From positions 1-64,000 of the forward strand of contig JAJFBJ010000005.1 in NCBI GenBank assembly GCA_020697375.1: a DNA stretch of 64,000 nucleotides. Reading direction: 5' to 3'. This document shows, in pieces, positions 16,871-26,342 of this stretch; position 1 is the stretch's first letter, and each line of letters opens with the position of its first letter. Under the pieces are notes generated by a model. That model was given only the letters and a program-made list of their open reading frames with translations. It did not search any database and had not been told where the DNA came from. The stretch is from Nitrospira sp. (lineage in GTDB: Bacteria; Nitrospirota; Nitrospiria; Nitrospirales; Nitrospiraceae). The position numbers were made by a program, and so were the translations under genes.

Positions 16871-17770
16871 ATGAGGCCTGATCGACAGGTCCGCTTTTCG
16901 TCACGGCTGATCGTGGCGCATCTGATCAGCATGTGGCTTCTGTGGTCGGTACCTGGTTGGACCGTCGAGCCTCTGTCCATAGTTGAGCGGAAGGACGACC
17001 GTGAGCAAGTGCTTGGGCCGGTGCGCCGGATGACCATCACGACAAAAGATTCTCTTCTCACGTTAAGCTTTTCCGATACGGGGGCCTTGACCGAAAAGGC
17101 GACCAGGCATCGCACGGACCCTCCCGATGAGGCCGGGGAGCGGGTGATCTATCGGTACGATACGGATGGAAAGATAACTGGTAAGTTTGCCGCGGACTCG
17201 GATACAGAATTGGTCCCGCTTCGACTCTACGCCTACGATAATGACGGCAGGCCCATTGCCGAGGCAGCCTATCACTTGTGCCGCACATTTTCAGCTCTGC
17301 ACCTCTATCACTACGATGAGGCAAAGCGACTCACTGAGCAGGTGCGGTTTGAGAGCCGGCGTCTCTCGCGGCTGGAGTTTCTCTACGATCAGAACGGACG
17401 GATTGAAAGGATCCGTACCCATCGGAATGGCCGGATTTTCCAGATCACCCACTATCACTATGACCAGATTGGACGGTTGACCAGCGTTGAATCGGAACTG
17501 CCAGATGGTACGATCGCGAGCATCACGCGCTATGGCTATGATGATCGGGGCAAGGTCATGACCCTGGTCCAGCATCATCCGAGTGATACGGCTCGCGATC
17601 AGACAGAAATCACAGCATACGAATACGATCCACGGGGCAATTGGACCAGACGCACCACGATCAGAGCGGTCAACCCGCTCGACGACGAAGGACTGCCTTT
17701 CGAAGAGCCAGTGCAAATTACTGAGAGGGAGATCCTATATGCCGAGGCTGTTTCCTCGTCGGAACGCTAA
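16871..17770 (+). CDS. Exported YD-repeat (RHS-like) protein
   Basis: 299 residues. Seen: a signal peptide or anchor (about residues 9-30), then at least seven YD-type repeats: YRYDTDGKI, YAYDNDGRP, YHYDEAKRL, FLYDQNGRI, YHYDQIGRL, YGYDDRGKV and YEYDPRGNW, spaced by 18-33 residues. YD repeats form the beta-sheet shell of RHS toxins, but this protein is far too short for an RHS cage and has no C-terminal toxin domain. It is more like the small secreted YD-repeat proteins of unknown function, perhaps carbohydrate-binding. Start ATG 16871 is the first in frame; no strong binding site is seen. Confidence 0.78.
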   Translation: MRPDRQVRFSSRLIVAHLISMWLLWSVPGWTVEPLSIVERKDDREQVLGPVRRMTITTKDSLLTLSFSDTGALTEKATRHRTDPPDEAGERVIYRYDTDGKITGKFAADSDTELVPLRLYAYDNDGRPIAEAAYHLCRTFSALHLYHYDEAKRLTEQVRFESRRLSRLEFLYDQNGRIERIRTHRNGRIFQITHYHYDQIGRLTSVESELPDGTIASITRYGYDDRGKVMTLVQHHPSDTARDQTEITAYEYDPRGNWTRRTTIRAVNPLDDEGLPFEEPVQITEREILYAEAVSSSER

Positions 17771-17884
17771 GGTGAGGTTTCTGTCCTGCAACCGGATCCC
17801 TCCTCCACGGATTCGAGATTCTCCTGCCGCGCAACGAGAGGCAATGGTATGCTGCACCCGTGATGCGCCGGTCTCTTTGAATTG

Positions 17885-19150
17885 ATGAACCGATCCACCC
17901 TTCGCGCCGTCCTGACTCCACGACTCGGCATCATGCTGCCTTTGGGGTTTGCCTCCGGGTTGCCTTTGGCGCTCACGGGCGGGACCCTCCAAGCCTGGCT
18001 GACGGAAGCCGGCCTGGATCTGACGACCATCGGCCTGTTTGCCTACGTCGGTCTTCCCTATACCCTGAAATTTCTCTGGGCGCCGGTGATGGACCGGATC
18101 GTGCCGCCTTGGCTCGGCCGTCGCCGGGGTTGGATGATCGTGACCCAGGCTGGTCTCGCGCTGGCGTTAGCCTTAATGGCGTTCATCGGTCCAACGGCCG
18201 GTGCTCAGATCTTTGCAGCGCTGGCATTAGGCGTCGCCTTTCTGTCCGCCTCGCAAGACATCGTCTTCGATGCCTATCGAACCGATTTGCTCAAACCAGC
18301 CGAGCGGGGGCTGGGCGCTGCCACCTGGGTGATGGGCTATCGCATCGCGATGATTGCCTCCGGCTCGCTGGCGTTGATTGTCGCGGCGCGCCTGGGTTGG
18401 TCCGCAGCCTATCTCTGCATGGCCGGATTGATGGCGCTGGGTGTGGCGACCATCTTGATGATCCCTGAACCGGAGGCGGCGCAGACGGCGCCGCAGTCGA
18501 TGAAGGAAGCGGTGTGGGGGCCGCTGTCTGAATTTCTCTCGCGTCCCATGGCGGGGGCGATGCTGGGATTGATCGTCCTCTATAAACTGGGCGACGCCTT
18601 TGCCGGCGCGCTGACGACCTCCTTTCTGCTTCGGGGGATGGAATTTTCGTCCGAAGATATCGGGGTGGTCCGTGCGCTCGGGATCGGGGCGACTATTTTA
18701 GGCGCCTTCATCGGCGGCGGCCTGATGCCGCAACTGGGACTCTTCCGTTCGCTGTTCCTGTTTGGCGTGCTGCAGGCGCTATCGAACCTCTCCTTCTTAT
18801 GGTTGGCCTGGGTTGGGAAAAGCTACGCCGTCATGGCCTTCACCGTCGGATTCGAAAATCTCACCGGCGGCATGGGCACGGCTGCCTTCGTGGCGCTGGT
18901 CATGTCGCTCTGCAACCACCGTTATACCGCGACTCAGTTTGCCTTGCTCTCTTCCGTAGAAGCCCTGGGACGCGTCTTCCTCGGCTGGCCTGCCGCCAAG
19001 CTTGTCGGGCTGGCAGGGTGGGGCCCCTTCTTTTTCGTCACGTTCATTGCCGCTCTGCCGGGCCTATGGCTGCTGTTGGTCTTACGGAAGCCCGTGACGC
19101 AGCAAGCGGACGTGAATGAGGGAAAGAGTGAAGTCAGTTTGTCTTGTTGA
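17885..19150 (+). CDS. AmpG-like MFS permease
   Basis: 421-residue major-facilitator protein with about 12 predicted transmembrane segments. Seen: the AmpG-like start LGFASGLPLALTGGTLQAWL, LKFLWAPVMDR in the first loop, then SASQDIVFDAYRTDLL. These match AmpG, the permease that imports GlcNAc-anhydro-muropeptides for peptidoglycan recycling. The annotation rests on the first third; other recycling genes are not nearby, so a related transporter is possible. The true ATG is at 17885; the frame also offers TTG three bases earlier. No clear Shine-Dalgarno sequence. 114 bases after the YD-repeat gene on the same strand. Confidence 0.82.
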   Translation: MNRSTLRAVLTPRLGIMLPLGFASGLPLALTGGTLQAWLTEAGLDLTTIGLFAYVGLPYTLKFLWAPVMDRIVPPWLGRRRGWMIVTQAGLALALALMAFIGPTAGAQIFAALALGVAFLSASQDIVFDAYRTDLLKPAERGLGAATWVMGYRIAMIASGSLALIVAARLGWSAAYLCMAGLMALGVATILMIPEPEAAQTAPQSMKEAVWGPLSEFLSRPMAGAMLGLIVLYKLGDAFAGALTTSFLLRGMEFSSEDIGVVRALGIGATILGAFIGGGLMPQLGLFRSLFLFGVLQALSNLSFLWLAWVGKSYAVMAFTVGFENLTGGMGTAAFVALVMSLCNHRYTATQFALLSSVEALGRVFLGWPAAKLVGLAGWGPFFFVTFIAALPGLWLLLVLRKPVTQQADVNEGKSEVSLSC

Positions 19151-19463
19151 AGGTTTCGGCAGGTGTGCGAACAAGACTATCGGACGGACAGTTTCCCATG
19201 ACGGCTATCGAACACGTAGAAAGATCACATCTGGCGGCCTTCTTTACTCGGACTTGTCGCATGTGCTTAACCTTGGAAAGCTTGTGGAAATCTGTAGTTC
19301 CTCGAAATGGGCGCGCGAATGGTTATGGTGAAGCTGACCAATGGACTGCCATGCGACGGCTAGGAATTATTGGCTAAATTTGCGCTCTAACGGAGGCGCT
19401 CCAGTGGGAGGTCTTCGTGCTGTGCGCTCGACTCGCCCCTGAGCCCCGGCTTTGAGATTAAAT
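19151..19463. other. Intergenic region, nothing recognised
   Basis: About 310 bases between the AmpG-like gene and the UDG-like gene. By eye it is less GC-rich than the flanking genes. No ORF with a supported start, no hairpin of note. Possibly the edge of an acquired segment. Confidence 0.35.
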
Positions 19464-20078
19464 ATGATGCAGGACTCGGATGCTCCATTCTCCCTTAGGG
19501 ACACGGCCAAGCAGGCTCGTCGCAGGGTGATGCTCCGCCTCCCGCATATGCAGCCACTCGTCGAGTATCTTCGGCGTATTCAGGAGCGGCAGGGTCCTGG
19601 CTGCTCGATGCCAGACTTTGACCCGTGTGACGGTGGGGTGCATGCAAAGCTGCTGTTCCTGCTTGAAGCACCAGGACCGCGTGCGGTCGGCTCCTCATTC
19701 ATTTCCCGCAATAATCCTGATCAAACTGCCCGAAACTTGGGCTTATTGCTTCACGACGCGGGATTGCCGAGAGCGAGTACGTTACTTTGGAATATCGTTC
19801 CGTGGTACATCGGAAGCGGCGGAAATATTCGACCCGCAACGCGCACAGATATTGAAGAAGCGCTTCCTCACCTCGAGGCGTTAATCCATCTTCTTACTGA
19901 TTTGAGAGCAATCATTCTGGTCGGCAAGCCTGCTAGGTCTGCGGCTCCTTCGGTGAAGGGGGTTACCAGCGCCCCAATTTTATTTGCACCTCATCCGAGC
20001 CCGAAAGTATTCAATATCTATCCGCACAAGCGGCAAGAAGCGCAGGATGTCTTCAGCTCCTTGGCTAATTATTTATGA
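19464..20078 (+). CDS. Uracil-DNA glycosylase superfamily protein
   Basis: 204 residues of the UDG fold. Seen: the first active-site motif as FLLEAPGP (family 4 enzymes have GEAPG), a partner region NIVPWYIG and the leucine-loop-side motif HPSP near residue 180. Together they support a uracil or deaminated-base glycosylase, although the Gly-to-Leu change before Glu means activity should not be assumed. Two ATGs (19464, 19467) are possible starts, neither with a good binding site. Codon use looks less GC-biased than the flanks, and the neighbours are a hybrid antitoxin and a decayed duplicate, so this gene may have been acquired. Confidence 0.72.
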   Translation: MMQDSDAPFSLRDTAKQARRRVMLRLPHMQPLVEYLRRIQERQGPGCSMPDFDPCDGGVHAKLLFLLEAPGPRAVGSSFISRNNPDQTARNLGLLLHDAGLPRASTLLWNIVPWYIGSGGNIRPATRTDIEEALPHLEALIHLLTDLRAIILVGKPARSAAPSVKGVTSAPILFAPHPSPKVFNIYPHKRQEAQDVFSSLANYL

Positions 20079-20149
20079 AGTGGTTTGAACCCAAGTTGAC
20101 TGCAGTCATGCTTCAGTCAATATATAGCCATACCCTGCATGCGCAGTCA

Positions 20150-20322
20150 CCTTCTACAGCTTCATTTTCTCGACAGAACAGAATGAACAGCATGAGGGTC
20201 TGCAGCGGAGCCAGCGCCAAGGGTACGACCCACACCAACACCTTTTCCCACGTGCGCGTGCCTCAGGGAACATCCTGATAAAAATCTACACGAGCAGGCC
20301 GATTTAGAGGCGGCCATTCAAC
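20150..20322 (-). pseudogene. Decayed partial duplicate of the membrane-protein gene at 20896
   Basis: The sequence matches the 3' two thirds of the intact minus-strand gene 20896-21189. For example, AATGAACAGCATGAGGGTC and GCAGCGGAGCCAGCGC occur in both, as do GAGCAGGCCGAT and GCGGCCAT. The copy has lost its 5' end, contains short insertions and deletions and has no open frame, so it cannot encode the protein. Confidence 0.75.
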
Positions 20323-20416
20323 AGCTGTTATGAACCTCAAGCCGCTTCACAGCGCTTCCTGGCTTCCACTATGTGAGCCGTTTGACATAGTCTGTAATCT
20401 AGTCCAGCGTATGACC

Positions 20417-20779
20417 ATGATTAAGCTCAATGTGCATGAGGCTAAAACACATCTTTCCAAATACTTGGCTAAGCTCAAAGCCGGGGTGCGGATTCTGTTG
20501 TGCAAGCGGAATTCACCCATTGCTGCGATCACGGCATTGCCGGAACCTGCGACTCGGGCTCGTCCCATCGGCCTGGCGAAAGGCCGCTTCTCCATCCCGC
20601 CCGGCTTTTTTGAACCTCTCCCGGAGGCGTTCGATGGGAGGCTGAAGCAACCCATCACGATTCGTTTGGATAAAGCGACTGGGGCCTATTTCAAGGGGTT
20701 AGCCGACGAAATCGGCATGCCACCAGAATCTCATCAATTTGTCTCTGCGCGATTGCGCGTTGCATCAGAAGAAGCTTGA
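20417..20779 (+). CDS. Orphan hybrid antitoxin (Phd/YefM-like N-terminus, BrnA-like C-terminus)
   Basis: 120 residues. The N-terminal 75 (KLNVHEAKTHLSKYLAKL, then NSPIAAITALP and GFFEPLPEAFDG) are typical of Phd/YefM antitoxins, which repress their operon and neutralise a toxin. After LPEAFDG, where such proteins normally end, the sequence continues as LKQPITIRLDKATGAYFKGL, which resembles the C-terminus of BrnA-type antitoxins, then degrades. No VapC, Doc, RelE or BrnT gene follows. Probably an orphan formed by fusion of two antitoxin fragments. ATG 20411 is an alternative start; no clear ribosome binding site. Confidence 0.65.
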   Translation: MIKLNVHEAKTHLSKYLAKLKAGVRILLCKRNSPIAAITALPEPATRARPIGLAKGRFSIPPGFFEPLPEAFDGRLKQPITIRLDKATGAYFKGLADEIGMPPESHQFVSARLRVASEEA

Positions 20780-20895
20780 TCTGAGGTGGGCCTCGTGACT
20801 CAACGTGACATTGAGTGCGTGCTCAGCCAAGGCCGGAGAAGAAGTCGTGCCTCAGCGATTGTGTGGTGGCCATACCCGGCATGCGCTATTGTCTC

Positions 20896-21189
20896 CTAAG
20901 GCTTCACTTTCCTCTGTAGAAACAAAATGAACAGCATGAGGGTCGGCAGCGGAGCCAGCGCGAACGGCAGGAGCCAGAGCAAGACGTTTTTTCCCCGCAC
21001 GCGGGCTTGATCGAACATCCAAATGAAGATCCATATGAGCAGGCCGATGTAATTCGCGGCCATCCAGCGGGTGGTGTGAACCTTCAAGCTACTGATCGAT
21101 TCCGGCTCACCCAGGAGGAAAAACATTCCGGCGAGGAGCACGAAGGCTCCCAGAAGTCCTCCAACGAGGCGTTTGCTCCACACGAACAT
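20896..21189 (-). CDS. Small multi-span membrane protein, 97 residues
   Basis: Three predicted transmembrane segments: GGLLGAFVLLAGMFFLL, ANYIGLLIWIFIWMF, and a Pro-rich LLPFALAPLPTLMLFILFL near the C-terminus, ending in a basic tail. No family recognised. Start 21189 is chosen because GGGAGGAC lies about six bases upstream; the frame extends to 21291 but with no binding site and a hydrophilic extension. A truncated, frameshifted copy lies 0.6 kb away at 20150-20322. Confidence 0.7.
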   Translation of the reverse strand: MFVWSKRLVGGLLGAFVLLAGMFFLLGEPESISSLKVHTTRWMAANYIGLLIWIFIWMFDQARVRGKNVLLWLLPFALAPLPTLMLFILFLQRKVKP

Positions 21190-21353
21190 AGTTTGTCCTC
21201 CCCATAACGTCTGATCGCCGTGATTGCATGGCCCAGGGTTTCTTTCCCGAGAAATCGGGCGTAAGCTAAACAGGCCCGGTTCATTTGTCAAACCGCCACG
21301 CAGCTGTGGCCGCCATCGATTATGAGCAAGTTCGTCTCCATGATAGGTGAAAA

Positions 21354-21725
21354 TTGAGGACCTTGACGCTGGCTGGTATGGCGGCAGGCTTGCTGGTGGC
21401 GGTAGGGTTGGCGGCGACCAACCCGACGATAGACGCCTACATTCGTTTTGTGGAAACCCGGCTGATGGCTGAAATCGATAAAATGGATCAGACCACTCCG
21501 CGTCATGAACGCGATCTGATCAAGGGCATGTTTCGCGCTCAAGGCAGCAAACTCATGGAAGGGGTCATCCGGCCGAATACGAAGCGAAGTAATTGGGGAT
21601 TGCTCAGCCTGTTTGAAACCAACGTGCTGAACCAGCCGGTGCTGGTTCTCGGAATGGCCGGGCAGTTCATCCCCTTGCGTGGAGTCGAGGAGGCGACGCT
21701 GAAGGTCGGCCGGCTCGCTTTTTAG
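21354..21725 (+). CDS. DUF4359-like small envelope protein
   Basis: 123 residues with an N-terminal hydrophobic segment (LAGMAAGLLVAVGLAATNP) that is a signal peptide or anchor. The following pattern (TNPTIDAYIRFVE, then NWGLLSLFET, PVLVLGMAGQFIPL) matches the DUF4359 type of small protein, whose function is unknown. The likely start is TTG 21354, because AGGTGA ends three bases before the AAA preceding it and the hydrophobic segment is then complete; ATG 21378 would remove half of it. It lies directly upstream of the nrdJ control region. Confidence 0.68.
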   Translation: MRTLTLAGMAAGLLVAVGLAATNPTIDAYIRFVETRLMAEIDKMDQTTPRHERDLIKGMFRAQGSKLMEGVIRPNTKRSNWGLLSLFETNVLNQPVLVLGMAGQFIPLRGVEEATLKVGRLAF

Positions 21726-21785
21726 TCAGCCGTCACAATTTTTTCTTGCCGTCGGCAAAAACCCCCCTGATTCGACTCCTTCGAC

Positions 21786-21880
21786 TGTGGATAACCTGAA
21801 CAAAAAAGGCACAAAACCGGCTTCCAATCCGGTGAAAAAGCTATCACCAACTTATCCCCAGTAACCACAGGTGTTCCACA
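21786..21880. promoter_or_regulatory. DnaA-box-like cluster upstream of nrdJ
   Basis: TGTGGATAA at 21786-21794 is the exact complement of the consensus DnaA box TTATCCACA. TTATCCCCA (21852-21860) and TGTTCCACA (21872-21880) each differ from TTWTNCACA at one position. DnaA control of ribonucleotide reductase genes is known in E. coli; its occurrence here is inference. Confidence 0.5.
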
Positions 21881-21920
21881 ACATTTTGTTTGACAAACTT
21901 TCTCGATGACTATATCTAGT
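21878..21920 (+). promoter_or_regulatory. Tandem NrdR boxes overlapping a sigma-70-type promoter
   Basis: Two imperfect palindromes, ACAACATTTTGT (21878-21889) and ACTATATCTAGT (21909-21920), begin exactly 31 bases apart, the spacing known for paired NrdR boxes. A promoter fits between them: TTGACA at 21890-21895, 17 bases, TATCTA at 21913-21918. The boxes abut or overlap the -35 and -10 elements, as expected for NrdR repression when dATP is plentiful. The nrdR gene itself is not in the window. Confidence 0.75.
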
Positions 21921-22046
21921 GGTTCATGGAGATTGTAGAAGAAATCAACTTGATGGCGATCATGTCATTCGATCCCCATTCCGGCTGGTCCTGACCGGCC
22001 GTCATTTGCATCATTTTGCCAGGCGCCTGCTTGAAGGAGGAAACCA

Positions 22047-25000
22047 GTGAGGATTGAACGAAGATTCACCAAACGTGGGCAGAGTCCCTATGAGGGTCTT
22101 ACGTTCGTGCAACGTTCTTCGGAGATCCGGAATCCCGACGGATCGACGGTCTTCAAATTGGACCACATCGATGTGCCTGAGCATTGGACGCAATTGGCGA
22201 TTGATATCCTGGCCCAAAAGTACTTCCGAAAAGCCGGAGTTCCGCAGGTGCACGAAGATGGAACGCCGTTGGTGGACGCCGCTGGCAAGCCGGTATTGGG
22301 AGGTGAACGCGATGCCCGCCAGGTGTTCGAACGGCTGGCCGGTTGTTGGACCTTCTGGGGAAAGAATCACGGCTATTTCAAGACGGCCGAAGACGCCACC
22401 GCGTTTCATGACGAGATGTGCTACATGCTGGCCAATCAAATGGCCGCCCCCAACAGTCCCCAATGGTTTAACACGGGATTGCACTATGCCTACGGACTGT
22501 CGGGGCCGGCACAGGGACACTTTTACGTCGATCCCAAGCTGGGCGAGGTCGTCAAGGCGACGAATGCCTTCGAACACCCCCAGCCGCATGCTTGCTTCAT
22601 CCAGTCCATCGAAGATGACTTGGTCAACGAAAACGGCATCATGGACCTGTGGGTTCGTGAGGCGCGGCTCTTCAAGTATGGGTCCGGCACCGGCACCAAC
22701 TTCTCGCGATTGCGAGGAGACGGGGAATCCTTGTCCGGCGGCGGGAAGTCTTCCGGCCTCATGTCGTTCCTGAAAATCGGCGATCGCGCCGCCGGAGCGA
22801 TCAAATCCGGCGGGACGACCAGGCGTGCGGCCAAGATGGTCTGCCTGGATCTCGACCACCCGGACATCGAAGAATTCATCGATTGGAAAGTCGTCGAAGA
22901 ACAGAAAGTCGCCGCGATGGTGACCGGCTCCAAGGTCTGCGCTGAACGCCTCAACGCCGTCCTCAAGGCCTGCCTGTCGATCGACGGCCAGGGACAGGGC
23001 CATGTCGAATTGGATATGAAAAAGAATCAGGCGCTGCGGGATGCCGTATCGTCAGCCAGGCGCGACATGGTGCCGGAAGCCTATATCCACCGCATGTTCG
23101 ACTATGCGAAACAGGGCTATACGCATTTCGTCTTCCATGAATACGACACCAATTGGGACGGCAAGGCCTACCAGACCGTGTCGGGACAAAACTCCAACAA
23201 CAGCGTGCGCATTCCCAATGGGTTCTTCGAGGTGCTGGAGCGGGACGGCGATTGGGAGTTGCGGCGGCGGATCGACGGCAGGGTGAGCAAGCAGGTCAAG
23301 GCGCGCGACCTCTGGGACAAGATCGCCTGGGCCGCCTGGATCTGCGCCGACCCCGGCACCCAATACGACACGACGATCAACGAATGGCACACATGCCCGG
23401 AAGACGGGCGGATCAACGCCTCCAACCCCTGCTCTGAATATATGTTCCTCGACGATACGGCCTGCAATCTGGCATCGTTGAACCTATCCAAATTTTTCAA
23501 TGCGGAGGGCGAGTTCGACCTGGAGTCTTTCCGCCATGCGGTCCACCTCTGGACCATTGCGCTGGAAATCAGCGTGTTGATGGCGTCGTTCCCCAGCAAG
23601 GCGATTGCCCAGAAAAGTTATGAGTTCCGGACTCTGGGTTTGGGCTATGCCAACCTCGGCACCATTCTCATGAAGCAAAGCATTCCGTATGATTCACCGA
23701 AGGCGACGGCGATTTGCGGGGCGATTACGGCGATCATGACCGGTGAGTCCTATGCGACCTCCGCGGAAATGGCGGCTGAAATCGGGCCGTTTCCCGGCTA
23801 CGGCAAAAACCGTGAGTCGATGCTGCGGGTCATCCGGAATCACCGGAGGGCGGCGTACGGTGCGGCACGCGAGGAGTATGAAGACCTCACGATCCTGCCG
23901 GCATCGATCAGGCCGGAACATTGCCCGCCGGCGATGCTGCTCGCGGCAAGGCGCGCCTGGGATCGCGCGCTGGAATTGGGCGCGGCCTATGGATACCGCA
24001 ATGCCCAGGTGACGGTGATCGCGCCGACCGGCACGATCGGTCTGGTCATGGATTGCGATACGACCGGCATCGAGCCCGACTTCGCCCTGGTCAAGTTCAA
24101 GAAACTGGCGGGCGGCGGCTACTTCAAGATCATTAATCAGAGTTTGCCGCCGGCGCTGGAAGCGCTGGGTTATACCAAGGCGCAGATGGATGACATCGTC
24201 GCCTACTGCGCGGGCCATCAAACCCTGCAGGGGGCGCCCTTCATCAATCATGAAGCGTTGCGCCAAAAAGGATTCGACGATGCGGCGCTGGAACGGCTGG
24301 AGAGTTCGCTGGCGCAGGCCTTCGAGATCCAGTTCGTCTTCAACAAGTTTACGCTCGGCGAGGAATTCTGCCTGGAGAAACTGGGGATCACCGAAGCGCA
24401 GTTGGCGGATCCCACCTTCAACATGCTGAAGACCCTGGGCTTCACGCAGGAGGAAGTGGCGGCGGCGAACGACTACTGCTGCGGCACCATGACCGTCGAG
24501 GGAGCGCCCCATCTGAAGGCCGAACATCTGCCCATCTTCGATTGCGCCAATCGCTGCGGGCGTATCGGCCAGCGCTACATCGCCGTCGATGCGCATATCC
24601 GGATGATGGCGGCGGCTCAGCCCTTCATCAGCGGCGCCATCAGCAAGACCATCAATATGCCGGCCGATGCCACCCTGGACGATGTCAAATCGGCCTATCT
24701 GTTCGCCTGGAAGAGCATGGTCAAGGCCGTGGCGCTCTATCGCGACGGGTCGAAACTGAGCCAGCCGCTGAATGCCTCATCGGACAGCGGAAAGGGCATA
24801 GATGCGGCGCCCAGCGTCATGAGCGTGGCAGAGAAGGTGGCCGAGCGCGTGCTGGTGCGGTATCTGGCGAAGCGACGCCCCCTGCCGGCGCGGCGCAGCG
24901 GCTATACGCAAAAGGCGATCATCGGCGGGCATAAACTCTATCTTCGCACCGGCGAATATGAAGACGGGACGCTCGGCGAAATTTTCCTCGATATGCACAA

Positions 25001-25589
25001 GGAAGGGGCCGCCTTCCGCAGCCTGATGAACAATTTCGCCATCGCGATTTCGCTCGGACTGCAGCACGGCGTGCCGCTGGAGGAGTTCGTCGAAGCCTTC
25101 GTGTTCACCCGGTTCGAACCCAACGGGCCGGTGAAACTCAACGATCGCATCAAGATGGCCACGTCGATCATCGACTACATCTTCCGTGAACTCGCGATCA
25201 CCTATCTCGAGCGGGCCGATCTGTCGCAGGTGCGCGAAGAGGACCTCCGCATGGATTCGATGAAGAAGGATGAGCAGGACCCGGAATGCGTGGCGGAGGA
25301 GGCGGACATGACCGCGCTGGCGAAGTCGTCGATCCTGACCGAGCATTTGCCCGTGCGTCGGAACGGGGCAAGCAGCGGGAACGGACATGGACACAAACAG
25401 GGGAACGGCAGCGTCGCCCATAAAATAGAACTCCAGCGGGAGACCTTGACCGTAACGTCGGTGCTCAAGGAAGCCAAAGAAAAGGGCTATGAAGGCGATC
25501 CCTGTCAAAACTGCAAACAGTTCACTCTGGTGCGTAACGGAACCTGCCTGAAGTGCCTGAGCTGCGGAGAGACGAGCGGATGTTCGTAG
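22047..25589 (+). CDS. nrdJ: Class II (adenosylcobalamin-dependent) ribonucleotide reductase
   Basis: 1180 residues. Reduces ribonucleotides to deoxyribonucleotides using adenosylcobalamin to generate the active-site radical, so it needs no oxygen and no separate radical subunit. Seen: [12 protein letters not shown] near residue 130, the first redox Cys in [15 protein letters not shown], the finger-loop motif NPCSEY (Asn, radical Cys, Glu), the second Cys in [11 protein letters not shown], the phosphate-binding APTGTIG, a TSCPD-type region ([17 protein letters not shown]) and a C-terminal zinc ribbon with two C-x2-C pairs and a terminal Cys. GTG start, with strong GAAGGAGG eight bases upstream. 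No class I or III genes are seen here. Confidence 0.95.
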   Translation: MRIERRFTKRGQSPYEGLTFVQRSSEIRNPDGSTVFKLDHIDVPEHWTQLAIDILAQKYFRKAGVPQVHEDGTPLVDAAGKPVLGGERDARQVFERLAGCWTFWGKNHGYFKTAEDATAFHDEMCYMLANQMAAPNSPQWFNTGLHYAYGLSGPAQGHFYVDPKLGEVVKATNAFEHPQPHACFIQSIEDDLVNENGIMDLWVREARLFKYGSGTGTNFSRLRGDGESLSGGGKSSGLMSFLKIGDRAAGAIKSGGTTRRAAKMVCLDLDHPDIEEFIDWKVVEEQKVAAMVTGSKVCAERLNAVLKACLSIDGQGQGHVELDMKKNQALRDAVSSARRDMVPEAYIHRMFDYAKQGYTHFVFHEYDTNWDGKAYQTVSGQNSNNSVRIPNGFFEVLERDGDWELRRRIDGRVSKQVKARDLWDKIAWAAWICADPGTQYDTTINEWHTCPEDGRINASNPCSEYMFLDDTACNLASLNLSKFFNAEGEFDLESFRHAVHLWTIALEISVLMASFPSKAIAQKSYEFRTLGLGYANLGTILMKQSIPYDSPKATAICGAITAIMTGESYATSAEMAAEIGPFPGYGKNRESMLRVIRNHRRAAYGAAREEYEDLTILPASIRPEHCPPAMLLAARRAWDRALELGAAYGYRNAQVTVIAPTGTIGLVMDCDTTGIEPDFALVKFKKLAGGGYFKIINQSLPPALEALGYTKAQMDDIVAYCAGHQTLQGAPFINHEALRQKGFDDAALERLESSLAQAFEIQFVFNKFTLGEEFCLEKLGITEAQLADPTFNMLKTLGFTQEEVAAANDYCCGTMTVEGAPHLKAEHLPIFDCANRCGRIGQRYIAVDAHIRMMAAAQPFISGAISKTINMPADATLDDVKSAYLFAWKSMVKAVALYRDGSKLSQPLNASSDSGKGIDAAPSVMSVAEKVAERVLVRYLAKRRPLPARRSGYTQKAIIGGHKLYLRTGEYEDGTLGEIFLDMHKEGAAFRSLMNNFAIAISLGLQHGVPLEEFVEAFVFTRFEPNGPVKLNDRIKMATSIIDYIFRELAITYLERADLSQVREEDLRMDSMKKDEQDPECVAEEADMTALAKSSILTEHLPVRRNGASSGNGHGHKQGNGSVAHKIELQRETLTVTSVLKEAKEKGYEGDPCQNCKQFTLVRNGTCLKCLSCGETSGCS

Positions 25590-25631
25590 TCGAGGAAACG
25601 CATCTGGATAGGGTTTGACAAGGAGAGCTAG

Positions 25632-26342
25632 ATGGAACGGGCCCCGGAGAACTGCAACGATCCGCGGACGGAAATCGTGCATCGGTTCTTCAAAGGGACT
25701 GAAAACACGTACGATGCCATGGTCCATTATGCGACCTTCGGCATCGACGGCCGGTGGAAACGCCGGATTGTCGATCTATTGCCCCATGCTCCTGAGCGCA
25801 TTCTCGACCTGGCCTGCGGAACGGGGATTTCCACGCTGGCCATCGCCAGCCGATTTCCCCATTGCCGGGTGATCGGAGTGGAGCTGCGAGCCGAGTATTT
25901 GAGCATCGCCAGGAGAAAAATTCAGCAACTTGGCGTAAAAAACGTGGAGTTCGTTTTGAGCCGGGCGGAAGACTATCGGTCCAGTGAACCCTTCGATGCC
26001 GTGGTGTCTTCATATCTGGCGAAATATGCCGACCTCGCGCGGCTGGTCCCTCTCTCAAAGGAACTGCTCAAAGCGGGAGGCGTGGTCGTGATGCACGATT
26101 TCAGCTTCCCGCCCAAGGCCTATTTGGTCCCGCTCTTTCGTCTCTACTTCAAGGGCCTTCAGCAGGTATGCAATGTCTTCTTCCCCTCGTGGAAAGAGAT
26201 TGCGTACGGTCTGCCGAAGTTGATTGAGTCGACGCGATGGATTCCAGAGGTGACCGAGGCGCTGCACGGCAATGAGTTTCAGGATATTCGCCTCGAATAT
26301 CTGACGGCGTATGGGGCCGCGGTTGTGACCGCTACAAAATAG
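25632..26342 (+). CDS. Class I SAM-dependent methyltransferase, UbiE-like
   Basis: 236 residues. Seen: motif I LDLACGTGIS (SAM-binding Gly-rich loop, about residues 57-66), the acidic residue of motif II in IGVELRAEYL, and motif III-like ELLKAGGVVVMHDFSFPP. The N-terminal HRFFKGTENTYDAMVHYATFG resembles UbiE/COQ5-type quinone methyltransferases, so a quinone or lipid substrate is a fair guess only. Good AAGGAGAG upstream. Starts 42 bases after nrdJ, so may share its transcript. Overlaps the convergent membrane-protein gene by 11 bases. Confidence 0.82.
   Translation: MERAPENCNDPRTEIVHRFFKGTENTYDAMVHYATFGIDGRWKRRIVDLLPHAPERILDLACGTGISTLAIASRFPHCRVIGVELRAEYLSIARRKIQQLGVKNVEFVLSRAEDYRSSEPFDAVVSSYLAKYADLARLVPLSKELLKAGGVVVMHDFSFPPKAYLVPLFRLYFKGLQQVCNVFFPSWKEIAYGLPKLIESTRWIPEVTEALHGNEFQDIRLEYLTAYGAAVVTATK

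Noticed and set aside
21741..21765. Intrinsic terminator at the TTGCCGTCGGCAA palindrome
   Set aside because: The stem is short and no T-run follows it on either strand in the right place.
21786..21880. Replication origin
   Set aside because: Only one exact DnaA box and two near matches, no dnaA, dnaN, gyrB or parAB nearby; better explained as an nrdJ control region.
23694..24596. 300-codon open frame antisense to nrdJ
   Set aside because: Shadow of the reductase gene; no independent start signal.
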